A stretch of 64,000 bases of DNA from Siphlonurus alternatus (taxonomy: Eukaryota; Arthropoda; Insecta; Ephemeroptera; Siphlonuridae), in contig OX463779.1 of assembly GCA_949825025.1 (NCBI GenBank), forward strand, positions 47,365,784 to 47,429,783, read 5' to 3'. How positions within the stretch are numbered: the first letter of the stretch is position 1; each line of letters starts with the position of its first letter. Shown piece after piece: positions 41,262-48,321 of the stretch. Position numbers and translations under genes: made by a program. Under the pieces are notes generated by a model. It saw only the letters and a program-made list of their open reading frames with translations. It had not been told where the DNA came from and ran no database searches.

Positions 41262-44200
41262 TCATCAAAAAAAAATTAAAAGATGAATGCTAAGAATGAT
41301 CTGATCAAAATTTCAACACTCCAAAATACTGTAGCAGTGAAAATAATTAGCAATGAAATAAACTAACATAGAGTAAAAATATATTTACATACATACTGTA
41401 TCTTATAAATTAGAAAATACACAGCATTGTGAACAAAATTAAATTCAAAATAATAAAAATGCTATACAGTATTTATTGTTTTTCTACACCAATATTTATA
41501 TATTTGCTATACTGTAGTACTACTACACTGTATTTTATTTTATTTATTTTTTTTTTTGCGATTTTCTGTACCATTTGTAAAAAAAACAATGACTAAAAAT
41601 TGTAATGTCAATGGTCACTCTTGTGTATTTAACATTATTTGATGATAGAGAGGTAATTTTAGAATTTAACTTTCACAAATAAAAGTTTACTTCAGAGTTT
41701 CTCATGAAACTAGGGGTGGTGTTACCTCTTTCCTCCCTCGAAGGTTGGAGCCACGGAGGGGTGGTGTTTGAACCTCTGGAACTCCCTGAAGGGGCTCAGG
41801 AAGGGGTTGGTGTAGTCCAGGGCTACCACGAAGCCCACGGCCACTAGCGGGGTTGGCTCGTTCAGGTGGTACAGGAACGAACCACCGTATGTGTTCTTGT
41901 CCTGTGAACAGGGGGAAGGGGTTGGGTTATAAGAAAGATCCAAATTACCCCATGGACTGATTGGTCTAGAGAAAATAGAGGTTCTGAAGGGCTTTTTAAA
42001 AAATAATATTGATATGTATATTTACCTGATCAACTAAATTTCTTAAATTATGCAAATTATATATAAATATTACAAGAAGTACTGTATTTCTGTTCCACAC
42101 ATACAGTATAAACATAAAAATATACATAAAAACTTGTTATTACGTAAAGTCAAGGAACTCAGGAAATTAGGTTTACCTTATATGTACAGTATTACGTATC
42201 TTAAATATCAAGTTTTCCTATAAAAAGACTTTTAAATTGTTCTTTATTCTCTCCAATCTTTCACTTTTCAAGACATAAACATGAAGTGAAACTATAAATT
42301 AATTACATATAAGCCAGTGAAACCTAGATTTATCTCAGTGGTATGTACTGTTGTCCCCCCCCCTTTCTCTCTCACACACACAGTTTGAGACTTCAGAACA
42401 AAAAGTTGTGTCTTGCTTTCCCCCCCACTCACCAGCGGCCAGCCGACAGTGTGCTCGACTCGTCCTGGGCTGTGCTTGGCGGGATCGATCTCCCACACCT
42501 CCTTGAGGCCCAGTCCGTAGCTCTGCGGCTCACACTTGTCCCGCAGACCGAACTGCGTGAACAGTTGCTTGGCTAGGTGGCCGTGACACCCCTCCGCGAA
42601 GATGGTGCACTTGGCGTGAAGCTCCATGCCTCGCTCGAACGTCTCCTGCGGAGGCAAATTCGGGGTCAGTGACCTTCAGCGTCTGAGTCAACCATTATGA
42701 GGGACAGAACTGTAGTTGCAGCATTGATTGGAGATGACAGAGAATATGTAATTTACATCTGGTATTTATTAAAATATTAATACATATTATACCCATAACA
42801 TATCTTGTGCACACAAGAAAAGAATTACAGTACAATTAAAAAATTAACTACATATATAATGTATTAAATTTTTAGTGTTTATAAGACAAAACTAAAATGA
42901 TAATGTATTTTCTGTGTGCTGAGAATTTTTAAAGTTAAAGCGATTCAGCATTGCTAAATTAAGACTACTGTATTTAAATAAATTAATAATTATTAAATTA
43001 ATTTTCAATTTGATAAGTGACACAAGTTTTAATCAATTCAAGGATTAAAAAATAAGAAGGAGTAACATTCTTAAAACTTGTGTGTATGCGTGTTTTTTTA
43101 TAAAAAAAGGATAGAATAATTTTTCCAGACATTTTTGGTGAAAATATTAACAACAAAAATCGTTACTGATTGAGTCTCAGAACACTACTGTACTGTGTAT
43201 GTATATAATTTTACATGTTAACAGAAGTACCGACACAAAAACATTTATTGCAAAAATGGATAGAGGGTGCAACATTAAGCTCTTCTGATTTTTTTTTTAG
43301 ATTATTTAGAGCCCAGGGGCTATTTTTCAAAAAATGATTGAAAGTCTATTTTGTGGCGGCACGAGATGTCACTAATAAAAGGATAAGACTTTGCCAACAA
43401 AAAAAGGGTAATGGTGGTTAAAACCATACATACATAACATACATACATAACATGACGCCATATCCCTTTACGGGGTAAGCCAGCAGCATTAATATCTCGG
43501 ACGTCTACAAATTACCCTCCAAAGCACTCGATTCTTGCATACTCCACTTGCTTCAGAAATGCTCATAACACTTTTATGAGTGTAATACTCATAAAACTTT
43601 TAACACTTCTGTTCATCAAACATTCTGCAATCACATCCAACCAAACCTTTTTAGGTTAAAACCATACTTTCAATATTTTTTTAAAAAATAGTTCCAGAAC
43701 TCTAAAAAATCTGAAAAAAATTAGAGTGGCATAACTTTTTACCCTCTATCCATTTCTGCAATAAAATTTTAGAGGTCAATACTCCATCGTTGCTTCTCTG
43801 AGGACGCACCTTGGGTGACCCGTCCTTGGCAATGCCAACGTCATTGGTGGCGATGCCCTTGACAGAACCGTCTGGGTGGTACAGCACCTCTGCGGCGGCG
43901 TAGCCTGGGTAAAGCTCCACGCCGGCCGCCTCCGCCTGCTCGCCCAGCCACTTGACGAGGTGGCCGAGCCGCACCACGTAGTTACCGTGGTTGTACATCG
44001 GCATGCCTGCAAGACACGACTTGTTAACTTTGTCTCACTGATTTTATTTTAACAAATTATTTGAAAAATCAAACTAAGCGATATTTATTTGTTTAATGAA
44101 GATTGAAACACATAGGATAGAAAATGATTTGTTGCGAAGGGAGATAGTTGGAGCTTTTAGCCGTCATTGATCCAGCAAAAAGAGAAAAATTAAGAAGTTT

Positions 44201-47200
44201 TAATTAATTTTTTTATTTTTGCTGGGTCAATGACGGCTAAAAGCTCGAACTATCTCCCTTCCCAACAAATCTTTTTCTATCGTATGTGTTTCTATCTTCT
44301 TTAAATAAATGAATAAATATAGCTTTTCTTTTAATAAGAAATATTTATCTGGTGGTGTATGTACTGCAGTTGGCATAAGAAAACAACATTTAGTATTTAT
44401 TTTGTTGTTGACTGACCACGTTAATACAAAAGTGTTTCTGTGTTAATATTCCAGTACCTAACCAGATATTACCTGAATTTAAAAACTTTTACCTTTAATT
44501 GTAATGTTATTTTCTTATTTCAACCATGGTTATTGATTAATTTTAAATTAAAAAAATAATAAAATGCCAGAGAAATTTTAAAAAGAAAAGGGGAAAAAAA
44601 AACTATTCCATATTATCTGAGGGTAAGGTTACACGGATCAGCTGATCGATGTAGTCCTATTTGTTTAACATGTAAACCTTAGGAGACACATAAATCTTTT
44701 GAAAATTTTTTGAGAGACAGATTTTAAGTCCCTAAAAAGCTACAGAAAAAAAATAAAATAAATTATTATAGCAAATTTTTTTCAATTAATTTTTAGTTTA
44801 ACTCTTCATGGGAAACCCTATGCTAAAATAATAAAATAATAATAATAAAAAAAAAAAAAAAAATCAGCTAGAAATTTTGTATGTTTTCTGTGTCTTTTAG
44901 GTACTAAATTATCTGTCTCTCAAAAATTTCAGAATTTTTGTATTTCTGCTAAGGTTTGCACATAGAGTTAATATATTGTATAGAGACGAAAACCGTCACT
45001 TTTTCTACGTAAAAGGCTGCGTCAGAATTTCCCCTCCTCAATTTCCTAGTGACGTCACTTGTAGCTCTGCAATGATGGACAATGATTGGCTCAGACTAGT
45101 CAAGTGATCAAATACCGCTGCATTGATTGGTTGTGTTGTGACGTCACTTGTAGCCGCGACGGGGAAGTTGAGGGGAGGTAGCGGGCAGCGCCGCCTACCG
45201 GTTTGCGTCTCTATACAATATATTAACTCTATGGGTATGCATGAGGACTGCATCAATCAGCTGATCCGTGTTCCCTTGCCCTTAAAAGTCTATAACTTTG
45301 AAAAACGAAAAAATGAGAAGGAAGGGAAGGGGGGTGAGGTAAAGCTACAACTTACAAGAAGACAAAAACATTGAAATTTAATCTTAAGTATCACATTGAA
45401 AATTGTAACGAAAACTGATGAATTCTCTTCATTTTAACTTCTGGACTCGATTCTGTTTCAACAGAGCATGCACACATCCAAATCCTCCCCCACTCACCTG
45501 GCAGGATGGGGATGGGGATGCGTCCCTTCTCGGTCAGGAGGGCGAACTTGTCTGCCTTGACGGGGGTGTTGAGAGGCGCTCCCTTCTCCTTCCAGTCCGG
45601 GATGAGCTCGTCCAGCGCGCGAGTCTCCACACATGCCCCGGACAGAATGTGGCCACCTGCGCAGGTAGTGAGTTACTGGGGAACCTGGTCAAACTTAAGA
45701 GAGAACACAAAATTGATGTGTTTTTAACTTTGTAACAAAAAAATATAGTTATAATATAATGTAATGAGGTAGTAAATAGCTTTTTCGTGCAAAGAGTATT
45801 CATATATACTGAATGTATTTTATTTCACTTTTCGTGCTTTACCTTTGCCGGTGCTTTCTTCCTCAGGTGATCTGAGACTGATCACCTGAGGAAGAGAGTG
45901 GTTGACTCTCGAAACGTAATGATATGTGTAGGTGCACGAACGCCAAGTGTTCATCACAACATACAGAAGGATTACATAGAGCACCGGCAAAAGTAAAAGT
46001 CAGAAAAGTGAAATAAAATAATGAGTTAGATACGTAGTCTAAAGTAAAAAATTGCAGAAATTGTTGATGCAATGATCCAAAATAGCCTGGACAAAATTGA
46101 CACTATGATTTGGAAAAATTGCAGAGAACTCATTTAAGATTTGAAAAACCTCGTCTGTACACCACGAACTTTACTCCTGCTTTGTTTGTAAGCATTACCA
46201 CACAGTTTAGGAGGCGTGGTGAGCCAAAACTATTTTGATGTTGGGTAGACTGGGTGCTTTTTTTACAACAATCAAATATGCATTCCTCTGCCTATTGGAG
46301 CTCTAGCAAGTGAGGCAGAAGTAAAGTTTGTGATGTCCAGAGGTGTATAGACTGAGTGACTTGGTGTTTTGACAGATCTTAAAATTAATTTTAAAACGGG
46401 GAACAATTTGATATAAGCTCTCCACATGGTTCGTCTTATAGTTCAGATGGCAAAATACCAACCAACTAACCATCTTTAAAAAAAAAAGTTAAAAGCTGCA
46501 AAAACAGCTTTTAACCATTTCAAGAAGGTTGTTTCTTCACTTGATTATCAGAAGAATATGAACCTTATCAGAAATGGAAGGGGTTTTTGCAACTAAGAGA
46601 CTCGTCATTTGTCCTCATGTCAGTGTTGTGGTATGAACTGGCAGGAAGGTTTGACGACTGTTCATCTAAACGAAGCCTCACCAATCTCCGAGGCCTTCTC
46701 AACGAGGCACACTCGCAGCTCCTTGCCGCTCTGCTCGGCAAGTTGCTTCAGTCTTATCGCTGCCGACATGCCGGCCGGCCCCCCGCCAACGATCACAACG
46801 TCAGCCTCGTCTTCGAAGCGCTCCATGTTTGCGTCTGCAACGAGAAACTGTCAGAGAGAGTTCGCACAAACAAGCCTGCTGGAGAACGAACCTTTCCATC
46901 GAGGATCTTTGTCTCGGGGACATATAGTGTAGTGTGTCGTTATCTTCGGTTGACTTGAACTCCATCGCTTTGCAAGCCACGAAGCTTGCTGCACTGTAAA
47001 GTAAAATAGAAATATATGTTTCTATTTATGGAATGAATGTCATAGCTTATCTAGGTTAGATGCACAACTATAATTGGCATGTAAACTAGGTTTATGCATA
47101 CCATAGAGGTGCTATTATTACATAATGGCAAAGGTTGACAGGAATATTTATGATAATTATATAACAGCTATAAAAATTTCTAAAAAAATTATTCCAAATG

Positions 47201-47321
47201 AGTGAATGAAAGACTAAGATTGTGTCATATTTGAATTTCTTGTATTTGCTCTATTTTAATTAATTTTAAATAAATTAGTAGACTCACCGTATCGAGCAGA
47301 TGATCTGATGGCGGTCGCCAT
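13268..47321 (-). CDS. ETFDH: ETFDH, electron transfer flavoprotein-ubiquinone oxidoreductase (11 exons)
   Basis: Inner-mitochondrial-membrane flavoprotein that takes electrons from reduced ETF (fed by acyl-CoA and amino-acid dehydrogenases) and passes them to ubiquinone. Joined exons: 47321-47288, 46993-46892, 46834-46682, 45656-45498, 44006-43810, 42645-42433, 41901-41726, 41038-40827, 39826-39644, 38618-38397, 13431-13268. They total 1815 nt, 604 residues plus TAA, with every junction GT-AG and in phase. Seen: a basic, Ser/Arg-rich N-terminus without acidic residues (about 1-30), a FAD dinucleotide-binding motif GGGPAG at 62-67, the [11 protein letters not shown] and [12 protein letters not shown] blocks typical of the family, and 4Fe-4S ligands C548, C573, C576 and C579 with the invariant [10 protein letters not shown] end. 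Human ETFDH is 617 residues; the difference lies mainly at the N-terminus. No frameshift or missing key residue was seen. Intron 10 is 24,965 bp. Exons are clearly GC-richer than introns. Confidence 0.97.
13931..14263. mobile_element. Palindromic element, family A, in intron 10
   Basis: Ends ATGGACAACCTACATGAAAA and TAGGTTGTCCAT. Interior has the mirror stretches TTATTGAAAGTGCGG and ACTTTCAATAATTATT. Confidence 0.75.
14295..14473. mobile_element. Palindromic element, family J
   Basis: CCCTCGTCCGCAATAATAAG mirrored by CTCATTATTCCGGTCGAGAG. Related to 37963-38173, which is better preserved. Confidence 0.65.
14925..15035. repeat. Compound (TA)n-(TTTA)n-(TA)n microsatellite
   Basis: TA run, then TTTA units to 14965, a 25-bp unique stretch, then TA units from about 14990. 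Confidence 0.95.
15458..15800. mobile_element. Diverged family C element
   Basis: TTAA precedes GGGTAAGATATAAAGGAACAG. Shares TTAACATGTAAACCTTA, the CTCTCCATGGGAAAGCCCTA centre and the mirrored TTGGTGCTAAAAACAGTAAG with family C. The right end is eroded. Confidence 0.6.
16054..16406. mobile_element. Palindromic element, family I, containing a copy of itself
   Basis: Outer ends AGGTGCATTTCCATGGAGCG and CGCTCCATGGAAATGTACCT. The interior is interrupted at a TTAA by 16176-16349, a second copy of the same element in the opposite orientation. See the nested entry and findings. Confidence 0.75.
16176..16349. mobile_element. Self-nested family I copy with TTAA duplication
   Basis: TTAA at 16172-16175 and 16350-16353. 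Ends AGGTGCATTTCCATGGAGCG and CCGCTCCATGGAAATGCACC. Carries GCACTTGCTTCAATCTCG and GCGGCACGCGATTTTC, whose complements lie in the host halves. Confidence 0.8.
16786..17085. mobile_element. Family F repeat with an internal (GA)n expansion
   Basis: Same landmarks as the other copies. A GA-rich microsatellite (16852-16914) sits inside it where other copies have an A-rich AGAGGAAAAAA stretch. Confidence 0.65.
17491..17603. repeat. (AAAT)n microsatellite
   Basis: About 28 TAAA units with a few TGAA and CAAA variants at the left end. Confidence 0.98.
17914..18028. mobile_element. Short hairpin, family H (diverged)
   Basis: TACAGTCGTCGCCTTAGAAA pairs loosely with the right end AAAGGCAACTAGTGTA. 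CACCATGCTTCGTAAGAATAAC is the family core. Less paired than 57800-57929. Confidence 0.6.
19713..19917. mobile_element. Inverted-repeat element
   Basis: ACAGTCAAATTTACATAATA and CCTTCCGGAAGTAGCCGG mirrored by CCGGTTACTTCCGGCGGGAA and TTAATTTGACTATAG. About 205 bp in intron 10. Confidence 0.6.
21219..21353. mobile_element. Hairpin element
   Basis: TAGGTCTGTTCGTAAATACA and CAATCAGAAAGAATAGATTA mirrored by ATCGATTTTTTCTGATTG and TGTATTTACGAACAAACCTA. The centre has GAACCTTATGTTCCATGCAT. Confidence 0.8.
21442..21752. mobile_element. Palindromic element, family A
   Basis: ATGGAGTATCGACC start. GGATAGAGGGTGTAAAATTA and TAATGGCATAACTTTGCACT mirror. The right end is eroded. Confidence 0.7.
21753..23602. 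other. Intron 10 stretch, no gene seen
   Basis: AT-rich apart from the GA microsatellite and a short purine/G-rich stretch near 23215-23245 (GGGGGAGGGAGGAGG type). Confidence 0.5.
22765..22833. repeat. GA-rich microsatellite
   Basis: GAGAGAGAGAGG-type units. Adjacent reading frames (Arg-Glu-Gly) are artefacts. Confidence 0.95.
23607..23991. mobile_element. TTAA-flanked palindromic element, family C (copy 1)
   Basis: TTAA at 23603-23606 and 23992-23995. Ends GGTAGAGATAACGTCGAACA and CGGCGTTATCTCTACC. Arms of about 180 bp, centre TCTCCATGGGTAAGCCCTAT. No coding. Almost identical to 54155-54538, so recently active. Confidence 0.85.
24016..24213. mobile_element. Family B element, right arm truncated by a LINE fragment
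   Basis: TTAACCCTCTAATACCC start, TGACGTCA at 24063-24070 and 24132-24139, then ATAACTCGAGGTCCTCT, where the LINE tail 24214-24770 takes over. Confidence 0.65.
24214..24500 (+). pseudogene. LINE RT C-terminal fragment
   Basis: About 95 residues open to TAA at 24498-24500. [24 protein letters not shown] and [10 protein letters not shown] align in order with YNTRNKSNVVTE, FYEFLPACLKEIK and FRTKLKNVLI at the end of the 48510-50402 polymerase. It is a different, diverged family, with only the tail of the polymerase and a 3' UTR (to roughly 24770). It begins abruptly in the right arm of a palindromic element (24016-24213), so it probably inserted there. Confidence 0.7.
25979..26668. mobile_element. 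TIR element, family M
   Basis: Begins AAGGATTATTGTCACTGGTC and ends GGTGACAATAATCGTT. The next 20 bp of the left end (TTAGGAAATGGTAAATCACT) match the copy at 31667. About 690 bp without a coding frame. Confidence 0.6.
27421..27550. mobile_element. Short hairpin, family H (copy 2)
   Basis: TTGTACACTCGTCACCGCGG with mirror TCAACGAGCGTACAA. AAGGCTGCAAGTGGGAAA mirrors TTTCCCTATGCAGCCTT. Core CACCATGCCCCATAAGAATA. Confidence 0.65.
27798..28095 (+). mobile_element. tRNA-Thr-derived SINE, copy 2
   Basis: Same head (CGT anticodon loop, B box GTGAGTTCGATCCC) and the same body as copy 1, but longer. The body continues through CAGGCAAATGCTGGGATGG and GGCCATGGCCGCC. It lies in ETFDH intron 10 between inverted matches (27738-27790 and 28270-28302, sharing AATTTTCAGTTTCTTTGCTT), so it probably inserted into an older palindromic element. 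Confidence 0.8.
28965..29384. mobile_element. TTAA-flanked palindromic element, 420 bp
   Basis: TTAA at 28961-28964 and 29385-29388. Ends AGGGGTACCAAAGTGAATAC and GTATTCACTTTGGTACCCCT. Arms of about 170 bp, with a GC-rich centre (CGCAGCAGCCGCTGATACGA and a near-mirror). Good fit to a piggyBac-type MITE. Confidence 0.85.
29514..29582. repeat. (TA)n microsatellite
   Basis: About 34 TA units. Tyr-Ile frames across it are artefacts. Confidence 0.98.
30569..33488. mobile_element. 2.9-kb foldback element with ~640-bp arms
   Basis: Left arm 30569-31209 and right arm about 32838-33488 are near-identical inverted copies, starting GTCCAGGATAGACTTGAAA and flanked by TA on both sides (30567-30568, 33489-33490). 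One 12-bp difference lies near the outer end. The arms hold a GC-rich block (GCAGCGGCGCCGCTCGCTCG). The 1.63-kb spacer has no transposase and contains a family M insertion. A TA duplication fits a Tc1/mariner-type or foldback element. It sits in ETFDH intron 10. Confidence 0.85.
31667..32044. mobile_element. Family M element nested in the foldback element
   Basis: TATTATTGTCACTAGTCTTG start and ATAGTGACAATAATCCTTA end. It lies in the spacer of the 30569-33488 element. Confidence 0.65.
33491..34099. other. Intron 10 stretch, no gene seen
   Basis: AT-rich, with a poly-A run at about 33784-33813. No reading frame or repeat family recognised. Confidence 0.5.
34100..34330 (+). mobile_element. tRNA-derived SINE, second family (Ala-like head)
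   Basis: Head with B box GCGGGTTCGAATCC and an anticodon loop readable as CTCGCAC (CGC, Ala-like, weak stem). The body has GCATTCGGGAGGTGCACC and TTTCCATGGTTTCCTGTAGC, so it shares the middle segment with the Thr-headed SINEs but not the head. Confidence 0.65.
35256..35583. mobile_element. Palindromic element, family E (copy 2)
   Basis: TTAA then AGGTAAAGCAACACGCCCAG. Mirror end AACATTGGGCGTGGTAAAG. The right TTAA is lost. Same interior as 5347-5711. Confidence 0.7.
36061..36597. mobile_element. Family B element carrying a second inserted element
   Basis: Left half has GTGATGTCATAGTCATG. The right half has ACTATGGCGTCACAGCATTT and the AAGGTCCTCTATCTAAATAT to CAGGTTGTTCGTTAT outer arm. The middle (about 36246-36412) matches 40605-40797 in inverted orientation. 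Confidence 0.6.
36600..37962. other. Intron 10 stretch, no gene seen
   Basis: 37000-37260 is GC-richer. Its GACGTTTCTCAATTCGATGT-type segment recalls 57600-57660 (complement), which hints at another shared old repeat. Confidence 0.4.
37963..38173. mobile_element. Palindromic element, family J (copy 2)
   Basis: TCGTCTCTCGTCCGAAATAA mirrored by ATTCCGGACGAGAGACGATA. The inner arms carry TTGCAATAATGAGCTGTCTG and its complement. About 210 bp. Confidence 0.75.
38230..38375 (+). mobile_element. SINE body fragment beside ETFDH exon 10
   Basis: Carries GACTGAGATTTTCCACGGTT and a CCCTCAATTTCAAGTCAGTG continuation, the same middle segment as the SINEs above, without a tRNA head. Ends about 20 bp from exon 10. 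Confidence 0.55.
38397..38618 (-). CDS. ETFDH: ETFDH exon 10 (first 4Fe-4S cysteine)
   Basis: Residues 477-550. Contains [20 protein letters not shown] and [16 protein letters not shown], ending RFCPA with C548, the first cluster ligand. Donor GCTG|GTGAGT opens the 24,965-bp intron 10. Confidence 0.95.
39644..39826 (-). CDS. ETFDH: ETFDH exon 9
   Basis: Residues 416-476. Contains [19 protein letters not shown] and [12 protein letters not shown], then EPWTLSHGG. The [11 protein letters not shown] helix corresponds to the membrane-contacting, quinone-facing part of ETF-QO (known family structure, not visible here). Donor GGAG|GTGAGA. Confidence 0.95.
40320..40500. mobile_element. Half of a family A palindrome, intron 8
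   Basis: One arm only: TCTGTACTTTCAATAATTTT, ATCAGAGTAGCATAACTTTG and CACCCTCTATTCATTTCTG, then a run of A (about 40459-40486) and TTGCAGGCTGTA. Confidence 0.65.
40605..40797. repeat. Repeat shared with 36246-36412, in intron 8
   Basis: Shares GGCATTGAAA, AGCACCAAGAGATGGC, GTAAAATCCACCAGATGTCC and ACCTGTCTTTATGATG (read as complement) with the intron 10 copy. Ends about 30 bp from exon 8. Ends resemble ATGAYGTCATAAAG-type inverted repeats. Confidence 0.65.
40827..41038 (-). CDS. ETFDH: ETFDH exon 8
   Basis: Residues 345-415. Contains [32 protein letters not shown] and [18 protein letters not shown], the last being the C-terminal part of the FAD-binding fold. Donor AAAGA|GTGAGT. A repeat copy (about 40605-40797) sits about 30 bp inside the following intron. 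Confidence 0.95.
41172..41262. repeat. (AATC)n microsatellite, intron 7
   Basis: About 22 units with one CGAT variant. Confidence 0.98.
41726..41901 (-). CDS. ETFDH: ETFDH exon 7
   Basis: Residues 287-344 plus two bases. Contains [33 protein letters not shown] and FEGGKR, matching the ubiquinone-side domain of known ETF-QO. Acceptor GTTCACAG, donor AGAG|GTAACA, phase 2. Confidence 0.95.
42433..42645 (-). CDS. ETFDH: ETFDH exon 6
   Basis: Residues 216-286, phase 0 at both ends (exactly 71 codons). Contains [19 protein letters not shown] and GHLAKQLF, then [24 protein letters not shown] is a conserved flavoprotein segment of the family. Confidence 0.95.
43226..43787. mobile_element. Family A palindrome in intron 5, split by a LINE tail
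   Basis: AGTACCGACACAAAAACATT start, AGAGGTCAATACTCC end, with GGATAGAGGGTGCAACATT and ACTTTTTACCCTCTATCC mirrored. The insertion 43430-43653 separates the halves. The right edge is about 23 bp from exon 5. Confidence 0.75.
43430..43653 (-). mobile_element. LINE/RTE-like 3' end with (ATGT)n tail and 14-bp target duplication
   Basis: 224 bp bounded by identical 14-mers GGTTAAAACCATAC at 43416-43429 and 43654-43667. On the minus strand it ends in repeated TATG/TGTTATG units, as expected for target-primed insertion of an RTE-like 3' end. The insert splits a palindromic repeat in ETFDH intron 5. Confidence 0.75.
43810..44006 (-). CDS. ETFDH: ETFDH exon 5
   Basis: Residues 150-215, including [36 protein letters not shown] and [16 protein letters not shown]. 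The next intron (donor AAG|GTGCGT, phase 0) starts with a palindromic repeat whose edge lies about 23 bp from this exon. Confidence 0.95.
44108..44292. mobile_element. Hairpin element in ETFDH intron 4
   Basis: ATAGAAAATGATTTGTTGCG mirrored by CAACAAATCTTTTTCTAT, and GAGCTTTTAGCCGTCATTGA mirrored by TCAATGACGGCTAAAAGCTC. About 185 bp with a short loop. Confidence 0.75.
44621..45281. mobile_element. Family C element in ETFDH intron 4, split by another palindrome
   Basis: Left GGGTAAGGTTACACGGATCA, right TGATCCGTGTTCCCTTGCCC followed by TTAA. The centre has CTTCATGGGAAACCCTATGC. The right arm is interrupted by 44962-45232. Confidence 0.7.
44962..45232. mobile_element. Palindrome nested in the family C element (intron 4)
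   Basis: 27-bp terminal repeats, ATAGAGTTAATATATTGTAT continuing AGAGACG, mirrored at 45206-45232. Contains AGTGACGTCACTTGTAGC and TGTGACGTCACTTGTAGC (TGACGTCA at 45050 and 45139). GC-richer than its host. Confidence 0.75.
45498..45656 (-). CDS. ETFDH: ETFDH exon 4
   Basis: Residues 97-149. Begins GHILSGAC and includes [13 protein letters not shown] and RIPIPILPG, blocks shared with the human enzyme. Acceptor GCGCAG|GT, donor CCAG|GTGAGT. Confidence 0.95.
46682..46834 (-). CDS. ETFDH: ETFDH exon 3 (FAD-binding Rossmann motif)
   Basis: Residues 46-96. Holds [15 protein letters not shown], the glycine-rich loop that binds the ADP part of FAD (GGGPAG at 62-67), and [12 protein letters not shown], the second strand with its acidic end. 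Donor ATTG|GTGAGG, phase 1. Confidence 0.95.
46892..46993 (-). CDS. ETFDH: ETFDH exon 2
   Basis: Residues 12-45, rest of the transit peptide (an RWSSS stretch like the human one) and the ITTHYTI segment ahead of the flavin domain. The acceptor is TTACTTTACAG. Another AG five bases further in would break the frame. The intron that follows is only 57 bp. Confidence 0.9.
47288..47321 (-). CDS. ETFDH: ETFDH exon 1 (start codon, transit peptide)
   Basis: Encodes [11 protein letters not shown] and one base of the next codon, ending at a strong donor (G|GTGAGT). The start is chosen because the frame continues correctly into exon 2, the peptide looks like a mitochondrial presequence, and promoter-like sequence with an NRF-1 palindrome lies just upstream. 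Confidence 0.85.
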
Positions 47322-47420
47322 AGCTCACTTGTGCGCATGCGCAGCTGACAGGGGTCTATCAAAGCTGCTAAGAGATGCCCATAGGTTGCAGCACTAACTA
47401 AAGATTTGTTTCAAAGCTAC
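47322..47420 (-). promoter_or_regulatory. ETFDH: ETFDH promoter / 5' UTR region
   Basis: Region upstream of the start codon, GC-richer than its surroundings, with no TATA box at a usual distance. It contains the NRF-1 palindrome listed separately. The transcription start cannot be fixed from sequence. Confidence 0.6.
47332..47343. promoter_or_regulatory. NRF-1 palindrome TGCGCATGCGCA
   Basis: Perfect match to the NRF-1 consensus (YGCGCAYGCGCR), 11 bp upstream of the ETFDH ATG. NRF-1 is known to drive many nuclear genes for mitochondrial proteins, usually from sites close to the transcription start, so position and target gene fit. Binding is inferred. Confidence 0.8.
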
Positions 47421-47667
47421 ATATTTTTGTAAATAGATGTCGCAAGCTGTACAAATAAAATAAAATTGTAAAATTAGTTTGGGAAAATTTAAATCTATGA
47501 TTGAGCATTTAAAATCAGAAACAGAGAGTTCAGAAACTGTATGCACCGCATGCACAAAAAGTGAAATAAGTCCATATTTAGCATAAAAATAATGTTTTCT
47601 TAAAATTTATTAAAGGAATGAAAATTAAATGCTTACAAAGAGTTTATTAAAAGATTTGAGAACCTTT

Positions 47668-47774
47668 GGGCGCGATTCACGAAGCAGTTAGCCAGGTTAC
47701 TAACCCACGTTTAGCTTAACCAAGTTTAGCTATACCTATTTTAGAAACATCTGGCTAACTGCTTCGTGAATCGC
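47668..47774. mobile_element. Short hairpin, family G
   Basis: GCGATTCACGAAGCAGTTAG mirrored by CTAACTGCTTCGTGAATCGC, with inner AACCACGTTTAGCTTAAC-like repeats. About 107 bp, 350 bp upstream of the ETFDH start. Confidence 0.8.
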
Positions 47775-48321
47775 AGATAGCTTATAGTTTACGTTGATAT
47801 TAGTCATTTTTTATTTTACTTATAAACATTTTCATTTTTTTTTTTTTTTTACTCGAGTGTGATCCGCCAGGGTAATTTTTACTATCAACATCCCTATTTT
47901 TACCCTGTTCTTTTATTTGCTCTTTTGCTTTGTTGGACAACTTTGCTTTTACTACAGAATTCAATAAATTTTTGTGCGAATTTAATTTCTTTGAAATCGT
48001 TTTCATTATTTTTCCACATGAAAAAAGAACACTGCGTTATAAGCGGGCTTAAAACTAATTTAAGGTATGCTTTAATTATTTTTGTTACCCATAACTGGAA
48101 TTTTTATTTATTTATTTTTATTTTGGAACTTCTTTTTGGTTGTACAAGACAAACATATGTTCAAGTCAAAATTGGACAAAATACAACATAAAAACATCAA
48201 ACTTAAACACATTTACATAAGTTATTTAACACTATCAAACACAATCACTGACAATAATAATAAAAACAAAATACAAGCCAAAGTCACCATTAATACTGAT
48301 AAATTTTAGTTTATGTGGAAC

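Noticed and set aside
41161..41262. Regular ~4-bp repeat considered as a CRISPR-like array
   Set aside because: It is a plain (AATC)n microsatellite without spacers; the genome is eukaryotic.
45847..45985. Hairpin with CAGGTGATCTGAGACTGATC and a GAGTGGTTGACTCTCGAAACGT stretch in intron 3
   Set aside because: The GAAACGT-type stretch recalls sequences found in several repeat families, but I could not assign it.
47859..48191. 110-residue plus-strand frame beside the LINE
   Set aside because: Antisense to the LINE 3' region and AT-rich; no motif.
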